A stretch of 64,000 nt of DNA, from positions 186,001 through 250,000 of the forward strand of contig NZ_CP174607.1 in the NCBI RefSeq assembly GCF_045999315.1, written 5' to 3'. Position numbers and translations under genes: made by a program. This DNA is from Peredibacter sp045999315. GTDB taxonomy: Bacteria; Bdellovibrionota; Bacteriovoracia; Bacteriovoracales; Bacteriovoracaceae. Below the pieces are notes generated by a model, which worked only from the letters and a program-made list of their open reading frames with translations, was not told the origin of the DNA and searched no databases. This document shows, one piece after another, positions 51,097 through 59,448 of this stretch. Position 1 is the stretch's first letter; every line of letters begins with the position of its first letter.

Positions 51097-52068
51097 GAAT
51101 CTCCAGAATGCATCAAAGACGTAGTAATACCCCTTTGGCCCAAAGGTCAAATTGGTAAAGTCTTGAGTCGCAATTCCGAGACTGATGTGGAAGTTCGACC
51201 AGATCCACATATAGGAAACGGTTCCCCCGAAGGTCTGAAGTTCTACGTTATAAACCGGACCATAGAGAATACGATCCCAATCATCAGTGATGTATTCAGT
51301 AATGCTTCTAATATCCGAGTACGTAAAAAGATCGAGGTCCTTGGTGGCCCTTGAATCATGATACTGAGGATCGAAAGTGGCCGTGAACATGAAGTGATTT
51401 TGGAACTTGGAGTTCGAAGGAACTGTAATAACCCCTCCAAATTGTCCAATCCAGTCTTGTTGCTGAACTTTGTAAGCACCAAGGGTGTTTAGGGTGATCT
51501 TAGCATATTTATTTGAGAGGGCCCGGTACTTAAGTCCTAAGTTTGCGTAACCATCAAACCAAAGAGCGTTGACGACCTTTACTCCGAAATCATTCGTTAC
51601 TCCATACTGGACCTGAAACGGACTAATGAGGGCCTCATGTTTTTCGAGAGTGTGACCTTCAGAAGTAAAAACTCCAAAGTAGGCCAGTTCTTGAAATTCG
51701 GCGGGTGTACTTTTTCCATCGGCGAGTGTCAGTGAGTTAAAACCCGGAATGTTCATATCCCGCAGAGTCTTATAATTGACGACTTCAACAACGTCCCCAA
51801 CCAGTACTAAATGATTATCAAAAAGTTCTTCGATCCTGACTTTAAAGATACCGGGATTGTATGGGTCTATCTCACTACGAATTGTCCCCAAAGCAACAAG
51901 CTTTTTATTGGCCTGGCCCGTAATTAAAACTTTCTGGTCTTTCTTAAAACCATTCGGAATGACCAGTTCAACAAAGATCTCATTGGATGAGTGAATCTCT
52001 TTCACCACACCCTGAGCAAAAACTGCGAATGGAAATAATAAGAGAAATAGAACAAAGAATCGAAGCAC
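51094..52068 (-). CDS. Probable outer-membrane protein with FlgT-like N-terminal module
   Basis: A 324-residue exported protein (signal peptide ends AVFAQG near 19). Residues 20-100 (GVVKEIHSSNEIFVELVIPNGFKKDQKVLI..., GDVVEVVNY) form a small beta domain like the FlgT/SH3 type seen in the 41089-42018 lipoprotein. The rest alternates aromatic and polar residues, and the C-terminus ends in Phe (YYYVFDAFWRF), typical of an outer-membrane beta barrel. No family is recognised. It starts with GTG three bases after the preceding lipoprotein stop, so the pair is an operon. Confidence 0.68.
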   Translation of the reverse strand: MLRFFVLFLLLFPFAVFAQGVVKEIHSSNEIFVELVIPNGFKKDQKVLITGQANKKLVALGTIRSEIDPYNPGIFKVRIEELFDNHLVLVGDVVEVVNYKTLRDMNIPGFNSLTLADGKSTPAEFQELAYFGVFTSEGHTLEKHEALISPFQVQYGVTNDFGVKVVNALWFDGYANLGLKYRALSNKYAKITLNTLGAYKVQQQDWIGQFGGVITVPSNSKFQNHFMFTATFDPQYHDSRATKDLDLFTYSDIRSITEYITDDWDRILYGPVYNVELQTFGGTVSYMWIWSNFHISLGIATQDFTNLTFGPKGYYYVFDAFWRF

Positions 52069-52071
52069 GAA

Positions 52072-52428
52072 TTAGTTACCTTTTCTTGCCTCAGCACACT
52101 TCGTTTCAACGTTCACACATGAACGGGTGAAGATAATGGTGGTCCACCACTGCTCAGTCATTTCAGCTTGTAGAAGATAATCCTTACCAGGACAAAGACT
52201 TCTTACAAGAAATGGGATGGCAGAATCTTTTTCTTTCTCTGCGTTGGAGAAGAAAAGCCATTGATTAAAACATGCCTCGAGTTGATCGTTTCCAACTGGC
52301 ACAATTTTAGTGAGAGTGATTGGCCTCTCATAACTTTCTTTATTGAAATCGACCTTACGAATGAGATCGTAATCAGCGTACTTCTTAGTACAGCCCACCA
52401 GGGCAAGAAGGATTAAAATATTTTTCAT
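52072..52428 (-). CDS. Small lipoprotein of unknown function
   Basis: A 118-residue lipoprotein with lipobox LALVGC near 9-13 and three further cysteines in the second half (LCPGKDYL, SCVNVETKC). The frame continues 26 codons upstream, but the ATG at 52426-52428 gives a normal lipoprotein signal. It is followed within three bases by the barrel gene, so it may be an assembly partner or plug of that outer-membrane protein. No family is recognised and the ribosome site is weak. Confidence 0.62.
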   Translation of the reverse strand: MKNILILLALVGCTKKYADYDLIRKVDFNKESYERPITLTKIVPVGNDQLEACFNQWLFFSNAEKEKDSAIPFLVRSLCPGKDYLLQAEMTEQWWTTIIFTRSCVNVETKCAEARKGN

Positions 52429-52599
52429 GCCTGGGATGTACCATATCAAAAGCCATTGGGCGACGACAAATTTTTCATAAATTTCAATGACTTCCAGTGG
52501 TGTCACTTTGGGGTCTGTAAAACTTCATAGCTTCTTGATAAATCAAAGAAGAAATAAGTTTTATGGGATATCGTCCATTCACTTTCAGGAGTCGTTTAT

Positions 52600-53262
52600 A
52601 TGAAGTTTCTTATTCTTTCTTCGCTCTTAGTAAGCACATCTGCATTTGCTCAAAGCATTGACGTAAAGGCCTTCAAAACACTTCTTACCCAGAAACAGGC
52701 CATTCTAGAAAAGGCCACTCCAGGTATGTCTAAGAAAGTTGTGACGACGGCAAAAGTTGAAGATTGTCAGTATTCACAAACGGCCATTCAAACCATTCTT
52801 CGTATCGAAGGTGAGAAAATGATCGTTCATTCAAAAGAATCTCTTACTCTTGTTCCTAGCTCTGCTTGTATCAACGCTGGATATGAGAACTATGAAGAGA
52901 CAGTGGTGTTCTATGTTGCTAGGCCAACTCTGTCAGCAGACTTGGAAGCTCTTGATGCATCAGCTGCAAGCATTAAGTCTCTGGTAAAAGCTGGTGAACA
53001 AGTCACAATGCAAATGGATGTAAAAGAAACTGATGAAGATGGGAACACTTCAATCGAGGCCCTGACATTTAAATATGACCTGACTAGACCTTCTTTCAGT
53101 AACCTCATTCTAACAGAGGGCGAGGGCTTTAAAACAGTTGTGACTGATGAGAAAGATGTTGATCTCAATACAGTTGATCTTCGTAACGTGACATTCTGTG
53201 CGAATGACGACGAAGACAGCAGCGACTGCGTTCAGGGTGATTTCTCAGACATTCTATTCTAA
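52600..53262 (+). CDS. Secreted acidic protein of unknown function
   Basis: A 220-residue exported protein (signal peptide SAFAQ near 17-18). The mature part is acidic, contains a cysteine pair in DCQYSQ and SACINAGYENYEE, and ends with CANDDEDSSDC. It seems mostly beta-structured. CAGGAG lies 11 bases upstream of the ATG. No family is recognised. It stands alone, divergent from the 52072-52428 lipoprotein gene and convergent with guaA through a clear bidirectional terminator. Confidence 0.65.
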   Translation: MKFLILSSLLVSTSAFAQSIDVKAFKTLLTQKQAILEKATPGMSKKVVTTAKVEDCQYSQTAIQTILRIEGEKMIVHSKESLTLVPSSACINAGYENYEETVVFYVARPTLSADLEALDASAASIKSLVKAGEQVTMQMDVKETDEDGNTSIEALTFKYDLTRPSFSNLILTEGEGFKTVVTDEKDVDLNTVDLRNVTFCANDDEDSSDCVQGDFSDILF

Positions 53263-53264
53263 AA

Positions 53265-53294
53265 ATAAAAAGGCTCCATCCGGAGCCTTTTTTT
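53265..53294. terminator. Bidirectional terminator between secreted protein and guaA
   Basis: A 9-bp stem (AAAGGCTCC/GGAGCCTTT at 53269-53290) with an ATCC loop is flanked by A-rich sequence on the left and TTTT on the right, between convergent stop codons. It should terminate in both directions. Confidence 0.88.
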
Positions 53295-54840
53295 ATTCCC
53301 ATTCGATAGTGCCGGGTGGCTTGGAAGTACAATCATAGACCACTCTTGTGATCCCCTTCACTTCATTACAAATGCGCGAAGAGACCCGATTTAAAAAGCT
53401 CCACGGCACTTCAGTAACAGAGGCCGTCATGCCGTCTTGTGAATTCACCATACGAACCGCAATGACTTCTTCATAAGCACGACCGTCCCCTTTTACTCCC
53501 ACAGTTTTTACCGGAAGAAGCACAGTGAATGCCTGCCAGGTTGAATCATAAAGCTTATGGCCTTTAAGTTCTTCGAAAAGAATCTGATCAGACTCTTGAA
53601 CTTTACGAATAGAATCCTTATGAAGCTCACCTAGTACGCGCACTCCAATCCCTGGTCCAGGGAAAGGATGGCGATAGACCCAATCGTGTTGAAGACCAAG
53701 TTCTAGTCCCATGGCCCGCACTTCATCTTTAAATAAAAAGCGAAGTGGTTCCAAAAGTTTTAAATGCATTCTTTCCGGAAGTCCCCCCACATTGTGGTGA
53801 GACTTAATTGTGACGGATTTCCCACCCTTTTTATGAGGAGAAATAGACTCAATCACATCAGGATAAAGTGTGCCCTGAAGAAGATAATCAAACTTTACGT
53901 TGTGACTCTTCTCGTATTCATGAACTTTCTTTTCAAAGACATCAATAAACGTTTTACCAATAATTTTACGCTTACTTTCTGGGTCCTTATGACCATGAAG
54001 AGCGCTCAAAAACATATCCGTTGCATCTATGATTTCGATTTTTAGCGAGGTCTTCTCTTGAAGAAGTTTAATGTGATGAATGTCTTGCGGACGAAGAAGG
54101 CCATGATCTACAAAAAAACAATGGAGATCATCACCAATCACTCTTTGAGTCAAAGTCGCGGCCACGAGTGAATCCACTCCGCCAGAAAAAGCACAAAGGA
54201 CCTTTGATCCTTTGATTGCTTTCACTTCTTCGAGCGAACTTTCAAGCATGGTCTTGGAAGACCAATCCGATTTTAATTTAGCGACTTCGTTTAAAAAGTA
54301 ACCAAGCACATCTTTACCATGAACAGTGTGATGAACCTCTGGATGAAACTGAAGCCCAAGGATAGGACGAGTTTCGTGCTTAATTCCGGCAGTCAGTCCA
54401 TTTTCACTCTGAAAAATGAGCTTAAAATCTTTCGGGAGAACACTCACGTGATCCGAGTGACTCATCCACACGTCACTCTCGGCCGGCATACCAGGCACAC
54501 TAAAACCTGGAACCGTACGAAGTTTAGCAAGACCATATTCGCCCTGCACACCCTTCTCTACTTTCCCGCCAAAGCATTGACCCAATATCTGCATTCCGTA
54601 ACAAATACCTAAGATCGGAAGTTGAGGACGAGAGAAGAACGGTGAATAATCAGTTGTGTCTTCAAATACACTTTGTGGTCCACCGGACAGAACCAGGGTT
54701 TTTGGTTCTTCGCCCTTTAATCTATCAAAGGCATCTTCCAGAGTCATAATCTCTGAAGTAAATCCCAATTCACGAAACTTTCTCGTGATGAGTTGAGTAT
54801 ATTGAGAACCAAAATCAACGATCCATACAGAACTTTTCAT
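53293..54840 (-). CDS. guaA: GMP synthase (glutamine-hydrolysing)
   Basis: A 515-residue enzyme with an N-terminal class I glutamine amidotransferase (VDFGSQYTQLITRKFRELG, nucleophile Cys in GICYGMQILG, His/Glu in QFHPEVHHT). An ATP-PPase domain follows (FSGGVDSLVAATL) and then the dimerisation domain (HPFPGPGIGVRVLGE, PPGTIEWE at the end). It aminates XMP to GMP using glutamine and ATP. It lies two bases after guaB on the same strand, forming the classic guaBA operon, and ends at a strong terminator. It has typical length and no abnormal residues. Confidence 0.97.
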   Translation of the reverse strand: MKSSVWIVDFGSQYTQLITRKFRELGFTSEIMTLEDAFDRLKGEEPKTLVLSGGPQSVFEDTTDYSPFFSRPQLPILGICYGMQILGQCFGGKVEKGVQGEYGLAKLRTVPGFSVPGMPAESDVWMSHSDHVSVLPKDFKLIFQSENGLTAGIKHETRPILGLQFHPEVHHTVHGKDVLGYFLNEVAKLKSDWSSKTMLESSLEEVKAIKGSKVLCAFSGGVDSLVAATLTQRVIGDDLHCFFVDHGLLRPQDIHHIKLLQEKTSLKIEIIDATDMFLSALHGHKDPESKRKIIGKTFIDVFEKKVHEYEKSHNVKFDYLLQGTLYPDVIESISPHKKGGKSVTIKSHHNVGGLPERMHLKLLEPLRFLFKDEVRAMGLELGLQHDWVYRHPFPGPGIGVRVLGELHKDSIRKVQESDQILFEELKGHKLYDSTWQAFTVLLPVKTVGVKGDGRAYEEVIAVRMVNSQDGMTASVTEVPWSFLNRVSSRICNEVKGITRVVYDCTSKPPGTIEWE

Positions 54841-54842
54841 GA

Positions 54843-56306
54843 TTAAACCTGGCGATAGTTAGGAGCTTCTTTAGTAATGATCACATCGTGCGGATGAGAT
54901 TCTTTCAATGAGGCCGCTGTGATTTTAATGAACTTTGCTTTCTTATGGAGCTCATTCATGGTTGGCGCTCCCACATAGCCCATTCCCGAACGAACACCAC
55001 CGACAAGATGGAAAAGATTCGTAGAGAGTGAACCTCGATAAGGAACTTGTCCTTCAATTCCTTCTGGAACGAGTTTTGACATTTCTTCCACCGCACTTTG
55101 GCCATAACGATCTTTCGATCCTTTTTCCATCGCACCCAGAGATCCCATACCACGATACATTTTATAAGCGCGGCCTTGGTACAGCACCATTTCACCTGGA
55201 GCTTCATCAGTTCCTGCGAATAAAGAACCAATCATCACTGTAGAGGCGCCACCAGCAAGGGCCTTAAAAATATCCCCCGAGTATTTAATTCCTCCATCCG
55301 CAATGAAAGGAACTCCGGCCTTCTCACACACTGGCCTACAATCAAAAATCGCCTGCATCTGAGGAACACCAATTCCCGCGATCACGCGTGTAGTACAAAT
55401 AGAACCTGGCCCAATGCCCACTTTAATTCCGTCGACACCGGCCGCGATAAGATCTTCGCAAGCTTTTGCTGTAGCAACGTTTCCGGCCACGACATCAACA
55501 TTCGCATTTATTTTTTTGATGGCCTTCACCATTTCGATCACTCCTTTCGAGTGACCGTGGGCAGTGTCCACCACAATAGCGTCCACATGGGCCTTAATCA
55601 GCGTTTCGACACGTTTTAATTCCTTGTCCCCTACACCACATGCGGCCGCGACCCGCAAGCGTCCAAACTGATCTTTATTAGCATTAGGGAAAGCAATGGT
55701 TTTCTCAATGTCCTTAATGGTTATTAGGCCACGAAGTTTTCCTTCTGCATTCACCACTGGAAGCTTTTCTACTCGATGATTTTGCAGAATGCCTTTTGCT
55801 TTCTCAAAACTTGTTCCTTCAGGTGCTGTCACTAAATTTTTTGACGTCATGACATCTTTAACTTTCTTCGACGTGTCTGACACAAAACGAAGATCACGGT
55901 TGGTGATCATTCCAACCAGCTTTTTATCTTCGTCCACAACTGGGAATCCAGAGATTTTATATTTCTTCATAAGGTCAAACAGATCAGAAATTTTTTGATC
56001 TGGAGTTACAGTGAATGGATCAATAATCATTCCTGACTCATACTTTTTCACCTTCTCCACTTCGAAGGCCTGCTCTTCTGGAGTCATGTTTTTATGGATC
56101 ACCCCAATGCCACCCTCTTGGGCCATCACAATCGCTGTACGCGACTCGGTAACCGTATCCATCGCACTTGAGACGATAGGGATATTCATACTGATGTTTT
56201 TAGAGAATTTGGTTTTTAAATCGACTTCAGTAGGGAGAACTTCTGAGTAGTTTGGAACGATCAGAACGTCGTCATAGGTCAAAGCTGAATCTTCGGTATA
56301 AAACAT
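54843..56306 (-). CDS. guaB: Inosine-5'-monophosphate dehydrogenase
   Basis: A 487-residue TIM-barrel enzyme with two CBS domains inserted at about 95-210 (VTPDQKISDLFDLMKKYKISGFPVVDE). The catalytic loop is GIGPGSICTTRVIAGIGVPQ with the Cys that attacks IMP, and the flap carries YRGMGSLGAMEKGSKDRYGQ. It oxidises IMP to XMP with NAD+, the committed step to GMP. The ribosome site AAAGGA is locked in a 12-bp hairpin two bases upstream of the ATG, so guaBA translation may be structure-controlled. The upstream gene encodes an OmpR-type regulator. Confidence 0.97.
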   Translation of the reverse strand: MFYTEDSALTYDDVLIVPNYSEVLPTEVDLKTKFSKNISMNIPIVSSAMDTVTESRTAIVMAQEGGIGVIHKNMTPEEQAFEVEKVKKYESGMIIDPFTVTPDQKISDLFDLMKKYKISGFPVVDEDKKLVGMITNRDLRFVSDTSKKVKDVMTSKNLVTAPEGTSFEKAKGILQNHRVEKLPVVNAEGKLRGLITIKDIEKTIAFPNANKDQFGRLRVAAACGVGDKELKRVETLIKAHVDAIVVDTAHGHSKGVIEMVKAIKKINANVDVVAGNVATAKACEDLIAAGVDGIKVGIGPGSICTTRVIAGIGVPQMQAIFDCRPVCEKAGVPFIADGGIKYSGDIFKALAGGASTVMIGSLFAGTDEAPGEMVLYQGRAYKMYRGMGSLGAMEKGSKDRYGQSAVEEMSKLVPEGIEGQVPYRGSLSTNLFHLVGGVRSGMGYVGAPTMNELHKKAKFIKITAASLKESHPHDVIITKEAPNYRQV

Positions 56307-56308
56307 AA

Positions 56309-56337
56309 AGCTATCCTTTGATTACCAAAGGATAGCT
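56309..56337 (-). promoter_or_regulatory. Hairpin covering the guaB ribosome site
   Basis: A perfect 12-bp stem, AGCTATCCTTTG (56309-56320) with CAAAGGATAGCT (56326-56337), and a 5-base loop lies two bases before the guaB ATG when read on the minus strand. AAAGGA in the downstream arm is the only good Shine-Dalgarno and is fully paired. The following TTTATGTTTTAT is moderately T-rich, so it could also end the response-regulator transcript. Confidence 0.68.
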
Positions 56338-56365
56338 CATTTAGAGTAAATTTCTAGGGTGGGAA

Positions 56366-57043
56366 CTATATGCGCAGTACGTAGCCCAAGTTCTTGAGCG
56401 TTTTGATGTGAGTTGAAAAAGGCTTCAACTTTCTGCGAAGGTTTGAAAAGTGCGTATCAAGGTTATTCACTTCAACGTGAACGTCTTTCCAAAGCATGTG
56501 AATCAAATCATCTTTATGGATCACACGATTAGGGTTCTGTGAAAGCACAAGAAGAAGTTGATATTCTTTTGGTGTCAGGCGCACAGCTTGGTTGTTAAGG
56601 ATAACTTGATGTCCATCAAGATCAATAACTAAGTCCTTAAACTTAATCACCTTATTGTTCTGAAGATTTCTTTTTGAGAGAGCGATACGGTTACGAATAC
56701 GTGCGACAAGCTCTTCAGTTTGAACTGGTTTCAAAAGGAAGTCGTCAGCACCAATCTCAAGCCCTTTCACTCGTGCACCCATATCTGAGTCACCAGTCAA
56801 GAAAAGAACTGGAAGATTCTGCTTCGCGCGCTTTACTTCTTCATAAACCTGGAAACCGTCTTTCCCGGGAATGTGAAGATCGAGAAGAATTGCATCCGTA
56901 TGATTGTTACGAATGAAATCCAGGCCCTTATCTGGCTCAGTAAAAGACTCAATGGTGAACTGGTCGGCCAGTGAGCTAGAGAGAACCTCTAAAAGATCTT
57001 TATTGTCGTCAATGATCGTTACATGCATTCGGTTTTTTTCCAT
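56366..57043 (-). CDS. OmpR/PhoB family response regulator
   Basis: A 225-residue two-component regulator. Receiver domain (1-120): acidic pair Asp12-Asp13, phospho-acceptor Asp55 in AILLDLHIPGKDG, and the conserved Lys in FLLKPVQ. C-terminal winged helix (130-225): VRLTPKEYQLLLVLSQNPNRVIHKDDLIHMLW and LDTHFSNLRRKLKPFSTHIKTLKNLGYVLRI. The ATG at 57041-57043 with GGAG six bases upstream was chosen from three in-frame ATGs. No histidine kinase is adjacent, so it is an orphan regulator here. It is followed by guaB, perhaps on the same transcript. Confidence 0.9.
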   Translation of the reverse strand: MEKNRMHVTIIDDNKDLLEVLSSSLADQFTIESFTEPDKGLDFIRNNHTDAILLDLHIPGKDGFQVYEEVKRAKQNLPVLFLTGDSDMGARVKGLEIGADDFLLKPVQTEELVARIRNRIALSKRNLQNNKVIKFKDLVIDLDGHQVILNNQAVRLTPKEYQLLLVLSQNPNRVIHKDDLIHMLWKDVHVEVNNLDTHFSNLRRKLKPFSTHIKTLKNLGYVLRI

Positions 57044-57064
57044 AAGATGCTCCATTGAATGCAT
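57023..57064 (-). repeat. Inverted repeat enclosing the response-regulator start
   Basis: Eight-base arms ATGCATTC (57023-57030) and GAATGCAT (57057-57064) flank a 26-base loop that contains the GGAG ribosome site and the ATG. A fold would present the start region in an open loop, or the arms may be a protein site. Confidence 0.45.
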
Positions 57065-57126
57065 ATTAAGGCATGTTTAGATCGAACTAAAACTCAAGAT
57101 ATCTTAAATATTTTGTGTAGAATCCC

Positions 57127-57151
57127 AAATCGGCCATCTGGCTGATTTTTT
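57127..57151. terminator. Possible terminator after the FecR-type gene
   Basis: A 10-bp stem (AAATCGGCCA/TGGCTGATTT, one G-U pair) with a tight loop lies 48 bases beyond the FecR-type stop codon. It has a T-run only on the plus strand, so it is a weak candidate for the minus-strand gene. Confidence 0.4.
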
Positions 57152-57198
57152 AGGGGATGTTAAAACGATCCTAACATATTGAAAAAACGTGCTAAGTG

Positions 57199-58224
57199 CT
57201 AGTAACTCTTCAGGTCGTCGATGAGCTTTTCCAATTCTTTCGAATACTTAGGCTGTTCTGCAGTGTGCTTCTTTAGAGATTCACCAAACTCTTGATTTAA
57301 AACGCTCGTTTGAGGCATTTTTTTGGCTGCATCCGGAGTAACTGACTGAACTGATGCCGGTTGTCTTGGGGCTTCGGTTGGGGCCACATACGGTTCAGTT
57401 TTCTGATAACTAGTACCATAAATACGAATTGGAACAGGTCTCGCATCAACAACTTTCTTTGTTGTGACTTTCTGCTTGTAGTATTTGTGAGCGCTGCCAG
57501 AGACAGAAGCAGGGAGACGATTGGTTGAGATGAAAATGATCTCACCCTTCTTCACAGGAGCAGGTGCTTTTTCCTCTACTGAAGCAATAGATCTTGCCCT
57601 CGGTTCGGTGGCCTTGATCTTCTCAGGAAGCTGTTTAAACTCCGATAAGGCCTTATTCAGCGATGCCAGACCTACCTTCGTAGGAGTGCGTGGAATACCG
57701 TTTTCTACTTCTGGATCAATAAGAGAAAAAGTACCTGCAGCAACAGTGTACTTCATGTTCTTATCCAGAACGTTAGACACCTCTACTTCGCCATTCACCA
57801 CCAGGACTTGTGAGCGAGAAGAAGCTTGATCGAAAGTTGTGATGAATTCGCCCTTCCAAAAATCAACAGCAGCGTTGGCCGTTGTAAGAGCAAGTGGATG
57901 ACGAGCATTCACAGATTGAATCCAAGTCTTACCTTTTTTCAACTGAACTGACTTATTAAAAAATTTCAGATGCGATCCACCTGTCAGATGATAAGTGGCA
58001 TCGTAATAATCATTAAGCGTAACGGTCGCACCTTCTTCCACCATCACTTCCGATTTCTCTTCAATGTGCTGGTTTACTTTAAGCGCACTGGTCTTTCCTT
58101 CCGGAGTCACCACAAACACTGTTCCGTTAATCTCTGTCACTTGCGCGACAGGTTTAGCGTAAACGGCAAGAGAAAAAGAAAGAAGTAAAAAACTACTGCT
58201 TAATTTTGTAAGAGATGTCTTCAT
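57199..58224 (-). CDS. FecR domain exported protein
   Basis: A 341-residue protein with a signal peptide (AVYA-K near 23-24) followed by a FecR/LysM-free FecR domain (about 26-165). KPVAQVTEINGTVFVVTPEGKTSALKVNQHIEEKSEVMVEEGATVTLNDYYDATYHLTGGSHLKF and ALTTANAAVDFWKGEFITTFD match the family pattern. The C-terminal half is low-complexity, Pro/Ala/Lys-rich and probably disordered. FecR-like domains act in cell-surface signalling or as structural modules. Its start overlaps the TPR gene by 32 bases on the same strand, so the two proteins are probably co-produced. Confidence 0.8.
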   Translation of the reverse strand: MKTSLTKLSSSFLLLSFSLAVYAKPVAQVTEINGTVFVVTPEGKTSALKVNQHIEEKSEVMVEEGATVTLNDYYDATYHLTGGSHLKFFNKSVQLKKGKTWIQSVNARHPLALTTANAAVDFWKGEFITTFDQASSRSQVLVVNGEVEVSNVLDKNMKYTVAAGTFSLIDPEVENGIPRTPTKVGLASLNKALSEFKQLPEKIKATEPRARSIASVEEKAPAPVKKGEIIFISTNRLPASVSGSAHKYYKQKVTTKKVVDARPVPIRIYGTSYQKTEPYVAPTEAPRQPASVQSVTPDAAKKMPQTSVLNQEFGESLKKHTAEQPKYSKELEKLIDDLKSY

Positions 58225-58909
58225 AGTACCTACTTAGGATTTTCCACTCTTCAGTGTTTCTGTATTTAAGGCGAAATTCTTCTACGGTTTTAAGGAACTT
58301 CTGATGCTCACCTTGGTTGTACTGAGCAAGCGCAAGCCATAGCTTGGCACCTCGATAGAACTCAGACTTAGGATAGTTTTTCACCAGACGCTCTAGATGT
58401 TGTTCAGACCAGTCATAGCGCTTACCAGTCTCAAAAGCGGCCACTCCTGCTCCGAAAAGCACGCGGTCACTAACGATTTCATGTTTTGGGTGACGAACGA
58501 TCAGCTCATTATAAAACTGCGCTGACTTCTCATAATTTTTGAAGTGAAGTTCTTTCTCACCAATGGCCAGAAGCTTTTCCGGAGTCCATTTATAGATCTC
58601 GTAATTCACAAGATCGTTGGTATCCATTTTAGGCACGCTGGCGATTTTTCTCTCTGGAGCAGCGGCCGCTGGTGCCTTTGCTTGAGAAGCAAAATACTTG
58701 TTCTTAGATTCAAGTTGTGAGACTTGATATTTTAGATCTGAGATCTGCACCTGGAGAAGACGATTCTCTTTAGCAAGAGCGAGAGCTTTCTTTTCATACT
58801 CTAACTGAGCGTCTAATTTTGCCATGACCGTTTTATCCATTCCTCCGAATTTCCAGAGTGAAAAGACATAACCAAATGCCAGAAGTAGAAACACAAAAAA
58901 TAGCTTCAT
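58193..58909 (-). CDS. Membrane-anchored coiled coil/TPR protein
   Basis: A 238-residue protein with an N-terminal membrane anchor (3-18), a coiled coil (about 28-70, KKALALAKENRLLQVQISDLKYQVSQLE), an Ala/Pro linker and TPR-like repeats (about 115-238; LAIGEKELHFKNYEKSAQFYNELIVRHPKHEI, LVKNYPKSEFYRGAKLWLALAQYNQGEHQKFL). The layout resembles YbgF/CpoB and gliding or envelope scaffold proteins. It precedes and overlaps the FecR gene, which suggests a joint envelope complex. GAGGG precedes the ATG. Confidence 0.75.
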   Translation of the reverse strand: MKLFFVFLLLAFGYVFSLWKFGGMDKTVMAKLDAQLEYEKKALALAKENRLLQVQISDLKYQVSQLESKNKYFASQAKAPAAAAPERKIASVPKMDTNDLVNYEIYKWTPEKLLAIGEKELHFKNYEKSAQFYNELIVRHPKHEIVSDRVLFGAGVAAFETGKRYDWSEQHLERLVKNYPKSEFYRGAKLWLALAQYNQGEHQKFLKTVEEFRLKYRNTEEWKILSRYYEDISYKIKQ

Positions 58910-59022
58910 ATGATTGACCCTCAGGGCTCCATTAAACTCGTTTATTTATCGGTAAATTGACTAAAATCTTTAGTTAAAGAATTTGGAAGAATGTGCCGAT
59001 ATGGGCATCAGGAGTAATCACT

Positions 59023-59448
59023 ATGGCTTTTCGCACACTTGGACTTTGTCTACTTTTCCTCTCAATTTCAGTAGTTGCCCATGCTAACCGTAGTCCGGCC
59101 GTAGAGGATTTCGTAGGGATTGAGATCGATCAGCCAGAAGCAACTCCACACGCCAGTGAGACTCTTTTTAATCTTGAGCAGGACATGACCAAGCTTGAAG
59201 AGTCTAGAAAAAATCCTCCTAAGCCTGAGATCGTTGAGCCCAGTAAACCGTGGAGTGCCTACTCTATGCTTGCTGTGGTTTTAGGAGTTGGTCTGCCGAC
59301 CTTCGTATGGCTCACCATCATGGGTCATCTTCGCAAGAAGGCGACGCTTGAAAGTGCTTCTAATCTGGAAGTTCTTGAGAAGTATCGCAAAGAAAGAGAA
59401 TTGGCGAAGAAGAACGAAAGCGAAGAGTCAGTTCGTAAAGTGTCTTAA
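59023..59448 (+). CDS. Small membrane protein of unknown function
   Basis: A 141-residue protein with a signal-like N-terminal helix (about 6-22), a mostly acidic periplasmic part, a single membrane helix (YSMLAVVLGVGLPTFVWLTIMG, about 82-103) and a charged cytoplasmic tail. AGGAG lies eight bases before the ATG; ten further upstream codons are not used. No family is recognised. It is divergent from the TPR/FecR pair, so it may share their role. The end overlaps the convergent FG-GAP gene by four bases. Confidence 0.62.
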   Translation: MAFRTLGLCLLFLSISVVAHANRSPAVEDFVGIEIDQPEATPHASETLFNLEQDMTKLEESRKNPPKPEIVEPSKPWSAYSMLAVVLGVGLPTFVWLTIMGHLRKKATLESASNLEVLEKYRKERELAKKNESEESVRKVS

